Origin: Bacteroidaceae bacterium
GTDB taxonomy: Bacteria; Bacteroidota; Bacteroidia; Bacteroidales; Bacteroidaceae
Assembly (NCBI GenBank): GCA_017560125.1
Contig: JAFYOS010000006.1
Coordinates: 124,001 to 188,000, forward strand
DNA length: 64,000 nt
Reading direction: 5' to 3'
A program made the position numbers and the translations under genes. Of the stretch, positions 1 to 8,161 are shown one piece after another (position 1 is the stretch's first letter; each line of letters begins with the position of its first letter). The notes under the pieces are model-generated. The model saw only the letters and a program-made list of their open reading frames with translations. It had not been told where the DNA came from and did no database searches.

Positions 1-121
1 TGTGGCAACGTGCTATTACCGTGTCGTTGCACACGACGATGGCGCCAATGGGTATTTCGCCCTTAGCGTACGCCTTTTCGGCCTCGGCAAGCGCCATTTT
101 CATATATGCGGTATCTTTCAT
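1..121 (-). CDS. tadA: tRNA adenosine(34) deaminase, N-terminal part (runs off the window)
   Basis: Only the first 40 codons are inside the window, read leftwards from an ATG at 119-121. The translation has the shape of the start of the cytidine/deoxycytidylate deaminase fold: a helix rich in Ala and Glu, then KGEIPIGAIVV, which is typical of TadA and related nucleoside deaminases just before the zinc-binding HAE motif (not in the window). TadA converts A34 to inosine in tRNA-Arg(ACG). The gene lies 13 bases downstream of the 77-residue gene at 135-368, so the two are probably one transcript. A different nucleoside deaminase remains possible because the catalytic motif is missing. Confidence 0.75.
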   Translation of the reverse strand, partial: MKDTAYMKMALAEAEKAYAKGEIPIGAIVVCNDTVIARCH

Positions 122-134
122 TGTGGCAGGGTGT

Positions 135-368
135 TTATCGGCGCATATCGTGTTCGTTGAACAGAGTGGGGTAGTCCTCGTCCAAGTTTTTGTAGATGAA
201 CGCCAGTAGCGTTTCGCGCATCCAGTTACTTTTGTTCGTTATCTTATATTTTTTCAGATAATTCTCTATAAGGCGGTCTTCGTCGTCGCTGACGAGAGCT
301 ACGATGCGCTTGTGGCGCACCGTCTGTGTCTTGGCGCTTGTTGGAGTGGGCTTTTTCTTTGTCTGCAT
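135..368 (-). CDS. Small basic protein of unknown function, RHH-like, upstream of tadA
   Basis: 77 residues. The first ~22 residues are rich in Lys, Thr and Arg and look unstructured. The rest has a short strand (RIVALVS), a helix with DDEDRLIENYLKKY, then a second helix around KSNWMRETLLAFI. This pattern resembles ribbon-helix-helix or relaxosome-accessory proteins, but I cannot assign a family. A TATATTTG box on the minus strand at 403-410 lies 35 bases before the ATG, and tadA follows 13 bases after the stop, so it heads a likely two-gene transcript. Acidic patches in the C-terminal half are compatible with a folded domain. Function unknown. Confidence 0.7.
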   Translation of the reverse strand: MQTKKKPTPTSAKTQTVRHKRIVALVSDDEDRLIENYLKKYKITNKSNWMRETLLAFIYKNLDEDYPTLFNEHDMRR

Positions 369-402
369 TTTCGGTAGATTCCAAACAACTTGTATGATAT
401 TG

Positions 403-410
403 CAAATATA
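403..410 (-). promoter_or_regulatory. Bacteroidetes -7 box TATATTTG for the tadA operon
   Basis: The plus strand reads CAAATATA, so the minus strand has TATATTTG, the sigma-ABfr type -7 box, about 35 bases ahead of the ATG at 368. It is back to back with the yraN promoter. No good -33 TTTG was seen. Confidence 0.6.
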
Positions 411-419
411 ACCCTAAAT

Positions 420-451
420 TTTGTAAAATCATTGTAGATAAACTATATTTG
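420..451 (+). promoter_or_regulatory. Promoter of yraN-mmcQ-birA
   Basis: TTTG at 420-423 and TATATTTG at 444-451 are separated by 20 bases, which fits the Bacteroidetes -33/-7 arrangement. The ATG of yraN follows 20 bases after the box. Confidence 0.7.
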
Positions 452-471
452 CTTAATAATACGATATTCTT

Positions 472-837
472 ATGGCACGGCACAATCTGTTGGGAAAAAG
501 AGGCGAAATGCTTGCTGCCCGTTATCTGTTGGGACAGGGGCTCGCTATCCTTGAATATAATTGGCGTAGCGGTCACAAGGAGGTTGACCTCATAGCCAAG
601 GAGCGCGATGTATATGTGTTCGTCGAGGTCAAGACACGTCGCAACGAAAATTACGGCGATGTGCGCGAGGCTGTTACCGACCGCAAAATGCAGAATATAA
701 TAACGGCTGCCGAGGCCTATGTAGAGAGCCACGATATAGATGCCGAGATACGTTTCGATGTGGTTACCGTGGTGCCCGACGGCGACAGCTATTCCATTGA
801 GCATATAAGAGATGCTTTTTATCCCGAAATAGAGTGA
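472..837 (+). CDS. yraN: YraN/UPF0102 family putative endonuclease
   Basis: 121 residues, the normal size for UPF0102. It has GEMLAARYL at 11-19, then EVDLIAK from 37 and FVEVKTRR at 50-57. The acidic residues E37, D39 and E52 with K54 form the PD-(D/E)XK-like nuclease signature. Proteins of this family are cytoplasmic and often sit near DNA repair or ribonuclease genes; their physiological substrate is uncertain. The ATG follows a clear promoter box by 20 bases. Three bases separate it from the MmcQ/YjbR gene, so the two are co-transcribed. Confidence 0.9.
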   Translation: MARHNLLGKRGEMLAARYLLGQGLAILEYNWRSGHKEVDLIAKERDVYVFVEVKTRRNENYGDVREAVTDRKMQNIITAAEAYVESHDIDAEIRFDVVTVVPDGDSYSIEHIRDAFYPEIE

Positions 838-840
838 GGT

Positions 841-1188
841 ATGAACATAGAGGATGCACGCATATATTGTCTGAGCAAGCCCGCAGCCACCGAGGATTTC
901 CCATTCGACGAAACAACGCTTGCTTTCAGGGTCGAAAATAAGATTTTCGCCATTGTCGATTTAGAGAACACCGAGTGGTTCTGTGTGAAATGCGACCCCG
1001 ACAGGGCATTGGATTTGCGCGACCGCTATTCGGCTATAAAACCTGCGTGGCATATGAACAAGCGCTATTGGAATATGATGGATATTGTTCGCATGGAGAG
1101 CGCTTTGGTCAAGGAGCTCATAGACCATTCGTACGAGGAGGTGCTGAAGAAATTACCTAAAAAGACGAGGGCTAAATATGGATTATAG
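841..1188 (+). CDS. MmcQ/YjbR family DNA-binding protein
   Basis: 115 residues, full length for the MmcQ/YjbR (CyaY-like fold) family. Typical features are the opening ARIYCLSKPAATEDFPFDE, the strand NKIFAIVDLE, the CDPDRALDLR segment, and the later motif WHMNKRYW, all of which I recognise from family members. The family folds like a DNA-binding domain, but its cellular role is undefined. Its last 11 bases overlap birA, and it follows yraN by 3 bases, so it is the middle gene of a three-gene operon. No catalytic residues are expected. Confidence 0.88.
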   Translation: MNIEDARIYCLSKPAATEDFPFDETTLAFRVENKIFAIVDLENTEWFCVKCDPDRALDLRDRYSAIKPAWHMNKRYWNMMDIVRMESALVKELIDHSYEEVLKKLPKKTRAKYGL

Positions 1189-1957
1189 TTCTGTAGCCGG
1201 TTACAATATTGCCTTGGTTCCTCTGTCGCGTGTCGATTCCACCAACCTGTATGCCAAGCGCGAAGCTGATGCACTGTTCGGTGCTTCGCCGTCGCCCGAT
1301 ATGGTCGTTGTATCGGCCGACGAGCAGACTGCGGGCAGGGGGCAGCGCGGTACAGTGTGGAATTCGGCCGTAGGCACTAATCTTCTCTTTTCGTTGCTCG
1401 TCCGTCCCGCGTGCTTGCCTGTTGCCGAGAGCTACAGCCTGTCGGTCGTGGCTGCTCTTGCCTTGCACTCGGCAATGCAGTCGTTTGGGCTTGATCCGCT
1501 TATCAAGTGGCCCAACGACATCTATTGCGAAGGTGGCAAATTGGCCGGAATATTGGTCGAGAGCGATTTCCAGGGCGCTCATGTGTCGCAGGCTATTGTT
1601 GGCATCGGACTGAATGTGAACCAAAAGGATTTCGAAGCGATGTCGCGCAAGCCCATCTCCATGTCGATGATTGCGGGGCACGATTTCGACCGCGACACAG
1701 TGCTTGCACGTGTCGTCACCGAATTTGCGCGTTACTATCGCATGCTCGAACAGGATGATACAGAGCAGTTGTTTACCCGATATTATTCGGCGCTCATGTG
1801 GCGCAACGAGCCTGCGCTTTATCGCGATGCATGTGGCGATTTCTATGCCGTGATAGAGGCGGTGCATCGCGACGGGCGCCTGGTGCTGAAGCGCGCCGAT
1901 GGCACGCTCTCAGCCTATTCCTTCAAAGAGGTTACGGTCGTTTCTTTGGGCTATTAA
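1178..1957 (+). CDS. birA: Biotin--[acetyl-CoA-carboxylase] ligase, monofunctional
   Basis: 259 residues. It activates biotin to biotinyl-AMP and transfers it to the lysine of biotin carboxyl carrier proteins. The protein has the STN motif at 21-23, GRGQRG at 53-58 (biotinyl-AMP loop), KWPND at 110-114, the conserved lysine K121 in GGKLAGIL, and GIGLNVNQ at 142-149, followed by a small C-terminal SH3-like domain. There is no N-terminal helix-turn-helix, so it is an enzyme only and not the BirA repressor type. It overlaps the preceding gene by 11 bases and its 3' end overlaps the convergent small membrane gene by 26 bases. Confidence 0.93.
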   Translation: MDYSSVAGYNIALVPLSRVDSTNLYAKREADALFGASPSPDMVVVSADEQTAGRGQRGTVWNSAVGTNLLFSLLVRPACLPVAESYSLSVVAALALHSAMQSFGLDPLIKWPNDIYCEGGKLAGILVESDFQGAHVSQAIVGIGLNVNQKDFEAMSRKPISMSMIAGHDFDRDTVLARVVTEFARYYRMLEQDDTEQLFTRYYSALMWRNEPALYRDACGDFYAVIEAVHRDGRLVLKRADGTLSAYSFKEVTVVSLGY

Positions 1958-2162
1958 GTTCCTCGTTATATTTGCCACGCATGCGGTCGCGCTTTCTCAT
2001 CACGAACCACAGGATTACCAATAACAGGTAAGATACTCCCACTATGCACCATTTTTCTACGGTGTCGAGCTCGTTGTTACGTGGGAAAAAGTATATATAC
2101 ATGCCTGTTGTGTATGCAAACAGCAGTCCCACAACAAGGTTGTGCTTTTTTATTTTCTTCAT
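1932..2162 (-). CDS. Small two-helix membrane protein, conserved in Bacteroidales
   Basis: 76 residues when started at the ATG at 2160-2162, which gives a lysine-rich start before the first hydrophobic helix (about 10-25); a second helix lies at about 42-58, followed by a basic cytoplasmic-looking tail (RKRDRMRGKY). I recall close homologues as short uncharacterised membrane proteins in Bacteroides-type genomes. An upstream in-frame ATG at 2177 is possible but less family-like. The gene converges on birA and overlaps its last 26 bases. A short hairpin (CGCGTT/AACGCG, 2188-2203) lies just upstream. Function unknown. Confidence 0.7.
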   Translation of the reverse strand: MKKIKKHNLVVGLLFAYTTGMYIYFFPRNNELDTVEKWCIVGVSYLLLVILWFVMRKRDRMRGKYNEELNSPKKRP

Positions 2163-2234
2163 TTTATAATATTTCAAAATGGTCTTCCGCGTTTTATAAC
2201 GCGATGCTACGTGGTTTGTTGCGCAGCCTTGGGG

Positions 2235-4274
2235 TTATTTGCGTCGTACGGGGAACTCGGCTATTCTGAGCGTTGTGCAGCCGTAGGGTATCAGTGTAAT
2301 CTCCTTCTCCTCGCCCAGCTCCTGGCTGTTAAGCATCTGTGTGTAGTAGTTGATGCTTCCGGTCGAGTTGCGCGACATCTTCCACTCGTCAATCTTTATT
2401 CCTTTGCATTTTATCTGTATGGGGGCATTTGCGAGCGTCCAGGGGGTGTCGCTTATCTCCTTTTTCTTCACGATGAATGAATTTTTTACATTCTCGGGCG
2501 CAATGTCCTTGTTGTTAAGGGCGTAGTTCCACTCCGTGGGCGATGTTACCTCGTAGTAATATGCTCCCCACTTGTCTATCTCTTTTCCCTCGCATTTGTG
2601 CTTGGTCCAGTTCTCTTCCATGCGCAGGGCATACAACAGCGGGCCGCGTTCCACCACCGCAGCGTTGTCGTACCAACGCGATACGCTTACTTCGGCGTTC
2701 ATGCTCAGTGTCACTTGGTCGCCATCCTTCCACTGGCGGTTGATACATATTGTACCCTCCTTTTTCTCGGTAGCTTCGCTCTTTATGCCGTTGATGGTCA
2801 GTGTGTAACCTTTGCTCCATGCGGGTATGCGGAGCTCAAGGGGGAATGTGGCTGTGCGATGCTTGCGCTTGGGTAGCGATATGTGGAAACGTATCTCCTC
2901 CTCGAAGGGATAGCCGGTGCTCTCTTCAATCGTCACTTGTGCGCCCGAGTCGAGTGTGGTGGTCACCTTCGATGGTGCGTAAATCATTGCAGCCAGTCCG
3001 CCCTCGCTGTTCTTGTACCATAGGTTTTGAGTGAATTTGGGCCATGCCTGGTGCAGGTTGCATGTGCAGCAGGGGTATCCAGTGAGTATGCCGAAGAGTA
3101 TGTCGGTGTCCTCGTGTGGGGTAGAGAAATCGCGCATTTTGCGTGTAACTTCCACCTGGTTTATCTGTTGGTAGTATTGTCTTGCATCGCCCGAGTCGGT
3201 TATCTGTGTGGGTAGCGCGTTGTAGGTTATGCGCTCCAGCAGGTCGGCATATCTGTTGTCGCCGGTTATGCGGTACATCTCTTCCAGTGAATACATCATT
3301 TCGGTTGCCGTACAGAGCTCCGAGCCACGTGTAGGGTCACCGAAGTGCAGCAACTCGTCGCCTGCCCACAAGCCGGTGGGGTAGCCTATGGTGTGGCGTA
3401 TGCGTTGCAATGCTTCGATGGGTGCTTCAAGGTGTTTCTTCTCTCTCGACTGCTGGTAATATATTACCGGCTCCTTGAAACCTTGTCCCAAATTCACGCA
3501 ATGGAGACTGTTCTGGCGGTACAGATGGTTGTCGGTAGTGAAACGGGCTGTCCAGTCGGCCGACTGCTTGTGTATAAGCTCGCCAAGTTTCAGCAGCTCG
3601 GGGTTACCAGTGATGTTGTATATCCAATGCACCATCAGCAGGTTGTCGCCACCGCGTTCCGTTGCCCAAAATGTCCAATTGCCGAGGGGGGTCTTCACGA
3701 GCTGCTTGCTTTGGTATTCGAAATATCGCTCCATGAATTCTATCACTCGCTTGTCGCCGGTTGCCATGTAGTATTGCTGCAATATTTTCAGTGCTACCAT
3801 TCGCGGCCACCAGTCGGCCGAGTTGTTGCGCTGCATGCCGTCGAGATAGGGACGATCGGTATCGGGGCCGAAGTAGCCGTTCTCTTTTTGGCTTGCGAGT
3901 ATTGCTTCCACCCACTTCAAGCACTTTGCTTTCAGGGCGTTGTCGTTCATGATGTATGCCATTGGCAGCGCGCCGTCTATCCAGTATGGGCCACGCTCCC
4001 ATGCGTCGCCCTCGCCGCCGAGCCATGCGTTGTTGTCGCCTACAACCTTTTCGTATATAACATCAAGGTTGCCGGTCATGCCGTCGAGCATTGTCTGCAT
4101 TTGTGCTTTCAGCCATCCGCTTGGCTGAATTGCACCTATGGGCAGTTGGGCATATGGTGTTTCGGTCAGTGGAGCACGGTTGAAAACGGGTTTTACCTCC
4201 TCTTTTCCTTTTGCGTATGATGATGTGACTATGCCAGCGATAGCCAAAACAGAAATAAATGTGCGCAGTTTCAT
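2235..4274 (-). CDS. Secreted GH127-family glycoside hydrolase (beta-L-arabinofuranosidase type)
   Basis: 679 residues with an N-terminal signal peptide (about 1-21). The body is an (alpha/alpha)6-barrel GH127/DUF1680 protein followed by beta domains. The zinc-thiolate active site described for HypBA1 is matched in order: E319-x-C321 (GSELCTATE) and C402-C403 in PCCTCN, with a similar spacing in the second GH127 of this window. Known members remove beta-L-arabinofuranose from plant glycoproteins and pectin, but the family contains other specificities, so the substrate is an inference. The gene stands alone, with a TATCTTTG box 22 bases upstream of the start. No SusC/SusD pair is near it. Confidence 0.87.
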   Translation of the reverse strand: MKLRTFISVLAIAGIVTSSYAKGKEEVKPVFNRAPLTETPYAQLPIGAIQPSGWLKAQMQTMLDGMTGNLDVIYEKVVGDNNAWLGGEGDAWERGPYWIDGALPMAYIMNDNALKAKCLKWVEAILASQKENGYFGPDTDRPYLDGMQRNNSADWWPRMVALKILQQYYMATGDKRVIEFMERYFEYQSKQLVKTPLGNWTFWATERGGDNLLMVHWIYNITGNPELLKLGELIHKQSADWTARFTTDNHLYRQNSLHCVNLGQGFKEPVIYYQQSREKKHLEAPIEALQRIRHTIGYPTGLWAGDELLHFGDPTRGSELCTATEMMYSLEEMYRITGDNRYADLLERITYNALPTQITDSGDARQYYQQINQVEVTRKMRDFSTPHEDTDILFGILTGYPCCTCNLHQAWPKFTQNLWYKNSEGGLAAMIYAPSKVTTTLDSGAQVTIEESTGYPFEEEIRFHISLPKRKHRTATFPLELRIPAWSKGYTLTINGIKSEATEKKEGTICINRQWKDGDQVTLSMNAEVSVSRWYDNAAVVERGPLLYALRMEENWTKHKCEGKEIDKWGAYYYEVTSPTEWNYALNNKDIAPENVKNSFIVKKKEISDTPWTLANAPIQIKCKGIKIDEWKMSRNSTGSINYYTQMLNSQELGEEKEITLIPYGCTTLRIAEFPVRRK

Positions 4275-4296
4275 GGTTTTGTTCGTTATGTTTTCG

Positions 4297-4304
4297 CAAA
4301 GATA
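4297..4304 (-). promoter_or_regulatory. -7 box TATCTTTG for the GH127 gene
   Basis: The plus strand reads CAAAGATA, and the box lies 22 bases upstream of the ATG at 4274. It is divergent from the pyrH promoter. Confidence 0.65.
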
Positions 4305-4369
4305 ATTTTTTTAATTGTTACTGCTCCTTTTTTTTATCCAATTCGGGGCGATAAGATAAAAAATATGTG

Positions 4370-4377
4370 TAGTTTTG
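4370..4377 (+). promoter_or_regulatory. -7 box TAGTTTTG for pyrH
   Basis: The box matches TAnnTTTG and lies 17 bases ahead of the pyrH ATG, in an A/T-rich divergent intergenic region. Confidence 0.6.
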
Positions 4378-4394
4378 TAAAAAAATAGTTCGAT

Positions 4395-5105
4395 ATGGCA
4401 AAATTCAAACGTATTCTTTTGAAATTGAGTGGCGAAAGCCTCATGGGTGAGCAGCGTTACGGCATTGACGTAAAGCGCTTGCAGGAGTATGCCGAGCAGA
4501 TTAAGGAGATTGCTGCTATGGGCGTTGAAATTGGTATTGTAATCGGTGGTGGAAATATCTTCCGTGGTCTTACCGGTGCCGGAAAGGGCTTCGATCGCGT
4601 GAAGGGCGACCAGATGGGTATGATGGCTACAGTCATTAATAGCCTTGCCCTCAGTTCTGCTCTCGAGGCTACAGGCGTATCTACCATGGTGCTGACAGCC
4701 ATCAGAATGGAGCCCGTAGGTGAGTTATATACCAAGTGGAAGGCTATTGCTGCCATGAAAGAGGGTAAGGTGGTTATTATGGCTGCTGGCACAGGCAACC
4801 CCTATTTCACAACCGACACCGGTTCATCGTTGCGTGGCATCGAGATTGAGGCCGACGTTATGCTCAAGGGTACCCGCGTGGATGGCATCTACACAGCCGA
4901 CCCCGAGAAGGATCCCACAGCTACCAAATTCGACGATATCAGCTACGACGAGGTTATCAGCCGCGGCCTGAAGGTGATGGATCTCACCGCAACATCTATG
5001 TGCAAGGAGAATAACCTCCCTATCTATGTGTTCAACATGGATGTAGTAGGCAACCTGAAGAAGGTGATGAATGGCGACCCTATTGGTACCTTTGTTCATC
5101 CGTAA
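4395..5105 (+). CDS. pyrH: UMP kinase
   Basis: 236 residues, the usual length of bacterial UMP kinase (hexameric, cytoplasmic, amino-acid-kinase fold), which phosphorylates UMP to UDP in pyrimidine nucleotide synthesis. Visible motifs are KLSGESLMG near the N-terminus, GGGNIFRG around 50-57, GTGNPYFTTDT near 132-142 and the nucleotide-binding DGIYTADPEKDP. The start is fixed by its position 17 bases after the promoter box. A perfect terminator hairpin follows 21 bases after the stop codon. In many bacteria pyrH neighbours frr or tsf; here it is monocistronic. Confidence 0.97.
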   Translation: MAKFKRILLKLSGESLMGEQRYGIDVKRLQEYAEQIKEIAAMGVEIGIVIGGGNIFRGLTGAGKGFDRVKGDQMGMMATVINSLALSSALEATGVSTMVLTAIRMEPVGELYTKWKAIAAMKEGKVVIMAAGTGNPYFTTDTGSSLRGIEIEADVMLKGTRVDGIYTADPEKDPTATKFDDISYDEVISRGLKVMDLTATSMCKENNLPIYVFNMDVVGNLKKVMNGDPIGTFVHP

Positions 5106-5126
5106 TCAACACCATTGATACATAAT

Positions 5127-5159
5127 AAAAACGCTCACTTCATCGAAGTGAGCGTTTTT
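5127..5159. terminator. Bidirectional terminator between pyrH and the VTC operon
   Basis: A perfect 15-bp inverted repeat (5127-5141 and 5145-5159) with a 3-base loop. Because the arms end in A5 and T5, both strands give a U-tract, so it serves both convergent genes. Confidence 0.92.
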
Positions 5160-5177
5160 ATTGTATATGTAGGACTA

Positions 5178-6854
5178 TTACTCCTTGCCGTCTTTTGTCA
5201 GCAACCATCCGCCGCTCTGTGTGGCAGCCGAGCCGAGTGCATAGTCGCTCTCGCTGAAGGCGTTAACGGTGCCGTTTGTCAGGGTGATGCCGTTTGTGGC
5301 TACTATCGACTTGTCGTACGATTTCATGAGCACAGTACCGCCGTTCTGTGTATATGAGAGGGCCGATACGGCGCGTGTCTTTTTGTCGTCACTGCCTTCG
5401 TTGTAGTTCTTGCCGGTAGAGAGCAGTGTTATTGCTCCGCCGTCTATCACCACATTGCCGTCGGCATTGATGGCTTTGGCGCCTGTGCCATTGCAATTGA
5501 TGCCGATTGTACCATCGGTGATGGTGCAGTTGTTATTGCACTTGAAGCCTGCTGCGGACGAATTGTCGCTGCTTATTGCGCCGCTAACCATTGCTGTGAG
5601 CTTGCCGCCGGTGAAGATGATGTCCTTCTCGCTACTTACAGCTTTCGAACCATTGCCACCGGTGGTTATCTGAACAGTGCCGCCTGTCTGTGTATAGTTG
5701 GCATTGCTCTTGATAGCCATTCCCTTCTCGCCGGTTGTGGTTACCTTCACGAATCCGCCTCTGATGTTAATCGAGGGGTCGATGGTGGCATTTGCAACAC
5801 CATCGTACGAGGTGGTAATACCATCGTCAACGGTGTTTACAGTGATGTTGCCGGCCTCTATAAGTATGTTGCCCTTGCCACAATCGATGCCATCGCCGCT
5901 GGCGTTGATGGTTATTGTGGGCGATGCATCTGCCATTCGTCCTACGCGGAACGACTCGTTGGCATTGAAGCCGTCCTTAGCCGCAGAGAGGATGTTGATG
6001 TTGCCGCTTCTCACGCGTATGTAGTCGTCGCTGCATATTGCGTGACCGCCATAGCTCTTTACGTTGAGCGTGCCGGTGCCACTGAAAATCATCTGGCCTT
6101 CGCTGAAGAATGTACCCTTCTGATCTTCGGGTTCGCCGTTGCTATATGCGGGTTCGTTATATGTTTCGCCGTCGCAAAGGGTGTTTGTCTTGCCGGCAGC
6201 GAGTGTTACATAAATTGTCTTGCCGCTCTGTATGTTTATAGCAGGGCCCTTGGGGTTGGTCAGGGTTAAGCCGTTAAGTGCCAATTGGAATTTCTTCTCG
6301 CTGTATATCTTGAGCGAGCCGTTACTGCAACTACCCGAAACGCGATAGGCCATCTTGCTGCGCGATGAATTTATCATCAAGTGGGTTTTATCTACTACGG
6401 TGTAGCTTACCTGGTCGATGATGTCGGGTGTGATTGTTACTCCTGTTTCGGTGAAAGTGATGGTTGCAATCTTTGATGTGGAGTAGTTCTCGATGAAGTC
6501 GCCCGATTCGTCGTTGTTCTCGTCGGTGATGATGGTCTCGACAATCTCCTTGTAGCTGTTCTTGTCGTTCTCGTCGAACGCTACGCCGAGGTTCTCGGTG
6601 TATGTGAGCTCTTTTGCTCCTGCCGGCTGAGTGAAGCTGATGCTGTCAACCTTGTTTGTCGCAAATTGGCTTGTTACACCGTTTGTGAGCTTTATGGCTA
6701 CGAGCTTTTGCTCGGCGTCGAACTCCATCTGGTGTGTTTCGGCAGTGGTTATGCCCTGATATGTACCGTTGTTATTGGCTACGTAGTATTTGCTTTGCGC
6801 GTGTGCCTGAAGGAATGAGGCGAGGCACAGCATTATTGTTATTCCTTTTCTCAT
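5178..6854 (-). CDS. Secreted Cthe_2159-type carbohydrate-binding beta-helix protein
   Basis: 558 residues. A signal peptide (about 1-20) is followed by a module at ~22-75 ending in KVDSISF, which is shared with three other proteins of this window. From about 170 onwards there are repeated short strands rich in G, N, D and T (ASGDGIDCG, GNITVNTVDDGI, TTTGEKGMAIKS, GGAITLLSTG), the pattern of the right-handed parallel beta-helix of the Cthe_2159 family. The founding member binds cellulose and polygalacturonate. The protein ends without a T9SS-like tail. Its ATG overlaps the stop of the small upstream gene (ATGA, 6851-6854), so translation is coupled. It is the last gene of the VTC-DUF4956 operon. 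A role as surface adhesin or matrix protein is an inference. Confidence 0.83.
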   Translation of the reverse strand: MRKGITIMLCLASFLQAHAQSKYYVANNNGTYQGITTAETHQMEFDAEQKLVAIKLTNGVTSQFATNKVDSISFTQPAGAKELTYTENLGVAFDENDKNSYKEIVETIITDENNDESGDFIENYSTSKIATITFTETGVTITPDIIDQVSYTVVDKTHLMINSSRSKMAYRVSGSCSNGSLKIYSEKKFQLALNGLTLTNPKGPAINIQSGKTIYVTLAAGKTNTLCDGETYNEPAYSNGEPEDQKGTFFSEGQMIFSGTGTLNVKSYGGHAICSDDYIRVRSGNINILSAAKDGFNANESFRVGRMADASPTITINASGDGIDCGKGNILIEAGNITVNTVDDGITTSYDGVANATIDPSINIRGGFVKVTTTGEKGMAIKSNANYTQTGGTVQITTGGNGSKAVSSEKDIIFTGGKLTAMVSGAISSDNSSAAGFKCNNNCTITDGTIGINCNGTGAKAINADGNVVIDGGAITLLSTGKNYNEGSDDKKTRAVSALSYTQNGGTVLMKSYDKSIVATNGITLTNGTVNAFSESDYALGSAATQSGGWLLTKDGKE

Positions 6855-7312
6855 TTCTTTATCAATTTAACGGTTTGTCTGTTGGCGCGGAGCAGATAAA
6901 TGCCTTTGGGAAGGTTGGCGATGCTTATGCTGCCTCCGTCGCTTTCTTGTATTTTCTGTTGAACCATGCTGCCGCTTACATTATATATTGCAATCTCCTC
7001 GCCGGCTTTGCAGTTAACCGCTATTTCGTCCGACGAAATGTACGAGATTAAATCCTTGCCTTCGTTGAAATCCACTTCGCCGATGCGTGTGTAATCGTCG
7101 AAATAGATTTTTGCAATGTCGCTCATCTCTGTACCTATGATTGTACCGTCGTTCTGTGCAATGTTTACAGTGTTTCCGTTGAATGTAATGCGACGGAAAT
7201 TCTGCAACGCAACGGCCTGCTTACCACTGTCGTTCTTCTCGAGGACAATGCGCTGTGCAAATGATGGTATTGCGGCAATGAACAGTATTGCTATTATTAA
7301 GAATCTTTTCAT
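6851..7312 (-). CDS. Small secreted protein with a T9SS-like C-terminal tail
   Basis: 153 residues: signal peptide (1-20), a ~55-residue module ending in DIAKIYF (also in the Cthe_2159 and CotH proteins), and a C-terminal domain from about 95 with the type-A sorting pattern IYNVSG...LPKGIYLLRANRQTVKLIKK. No catalytic domain lies between these two parts. It lies 21 bases downstream of the DUF2490 gene and overlaps the next gene by 4 bases. Its architecture repeats that of the 39470-39943 protein, which is coupled to CotH. An adaptor or anchor for its tail-less partner is my inference; secretion by T9SS cannot be confirmed because no T9SS genes are visible. Confidence 0.8.
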   Translation of the reverse strand: MKRFLIIAILFIAAIPSFAQRIVLEKNDSGKQAVALQNFRRITFNGNTVNIAQNDGTIIGTEMSDIAKIYFDDYTRIGEVDFNEGKDLISYISSDEIAVNCKAGEEIAIYNVSGSMVQQKIQESDGGSISIANLPKGIYLLRANRQTVKLIKK

Positions 7313-7333
7313 TAGCTATCCTTAGTTTTTTTA

Positions 7334-8161
7334 TTAGAGGTCGAATGAGTAGCTTGCGCCGATGGCATGTCCTGCGGGCTCGTCATCGTCGTTTGCATTT
7401 TGGTAAATGTAGAAGAGCGATACCGAGTTCTTCTTGTCTATCTTGTAGTCGGCACCAGCACGGTAACGTATCTTGTCGTGGAAGTGCCACTCATCTACAC
7501 GTGTGAAGAGCTCGGCCGATACGAAAGGTTTGATAGGGCACTTGCGTATATCCCACTTGATAGTCAAGCGCGAACGCAGGGTGGTGTTGTTCTTTGAATC
7601 TTTAAGTTCGGCCTCGGTCTTCTTTGTTTCGGTAGGATTATCAAGGTCGCCGCCTATATACTCCCAACGATACTTGTCTTCCATTGCGGCAGTAGCATGT
7701 GTGTATGTGTACTGGAAGCGTTCGCGAAGAGAAAATTCAAAACGTCCAACATCGAAACTGCCTGTTAAAGAAGCAAATAGACGCTCTTTGTTTACGCGAT
7801 GAGCATTGTCGATATTGTAATTGTAGTGTGCCTCGTCTAAAATTTCTTTTATTGAAATTTTCTCAGGCTCATATGCATTCATGTATATGTATCCGGCATC
7901 TGCTTTCAGCCATTTGTAGGCTTTGTATGAAATGCTTACGCCAAAAGAACGGCGGTCAACAGTTTTCAACCCGTCGGTTGTGCGGAATTCGCCCTCCAAT
8001 CCTAGCTTGACTTTGTCGGAAAGCTTCTTTGACGCATCAATGCTTGTCCATATACCAAAATCGTCGCTATCGTTGTTAGCGAGAACCTGGCAGGGAAGCG
8101 ATGTTATCGCAACTGCCACGGCGTACATGACGCCTCTCTTAATTTTTGATCTTAAATTCAT
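7334..8161 (-). CDS. DUF2490 domain protein, putative outer-membrane beta-barrel
   Basis: 275 residues with a basic N-terminus and signal peptide (to about residue 28, LPCQVLA). The mature part alternates polar and hydrophobic residues in strands (SFGVSISYKAYKWLKADAGYIYM, FEFSLRERFQYTYTH, FVSAELFTRVDEW, KNSVSLFYIYQ) and ends in SYSFDL with a terminal hydrophobic residue, as in outer-membrane barrels and DUF2490 proteins. Function unknown. The start overlaps the DUF4956 gene by 23 bases, consistent with coupled translation in a five-gene operon. A role as an outer-membrane exit or anchor for products of the VTC/DUF4956 pair is speculation from context. Confidence 0.85.
   Translation of the reverse strand: MNLRSKIKRGVMYAVAVAITSLPCQVLANNDSDDFGIWTSIDASKKLSDKVKLGLEGEFRTTDGLKTVDRRSFGVSISYKAYKWLKADAGYIYMNAYEPEKISIKEILDEAHYNYNIDNAHRVNKERLFASLTGSFDVGRFEFSLRERFQYTYTHATAAMEDKYRWEYIGGDLDNPTETKKTEAELKDSKNNTTLRSRLTIKWDIRKCPIKPFVSAELFTRVDEWHFHDKIRYRAGADYKIDKKNSVSLFYIYQNANDDDEPAGHAIGASYSFDL

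Noticed and set aside
3345-4220. 291-residue open frame opposite the first GH127 gene
   Set aside because: Antisense to a gene with complete catalytic residues; composition is typical of a shadow frame.
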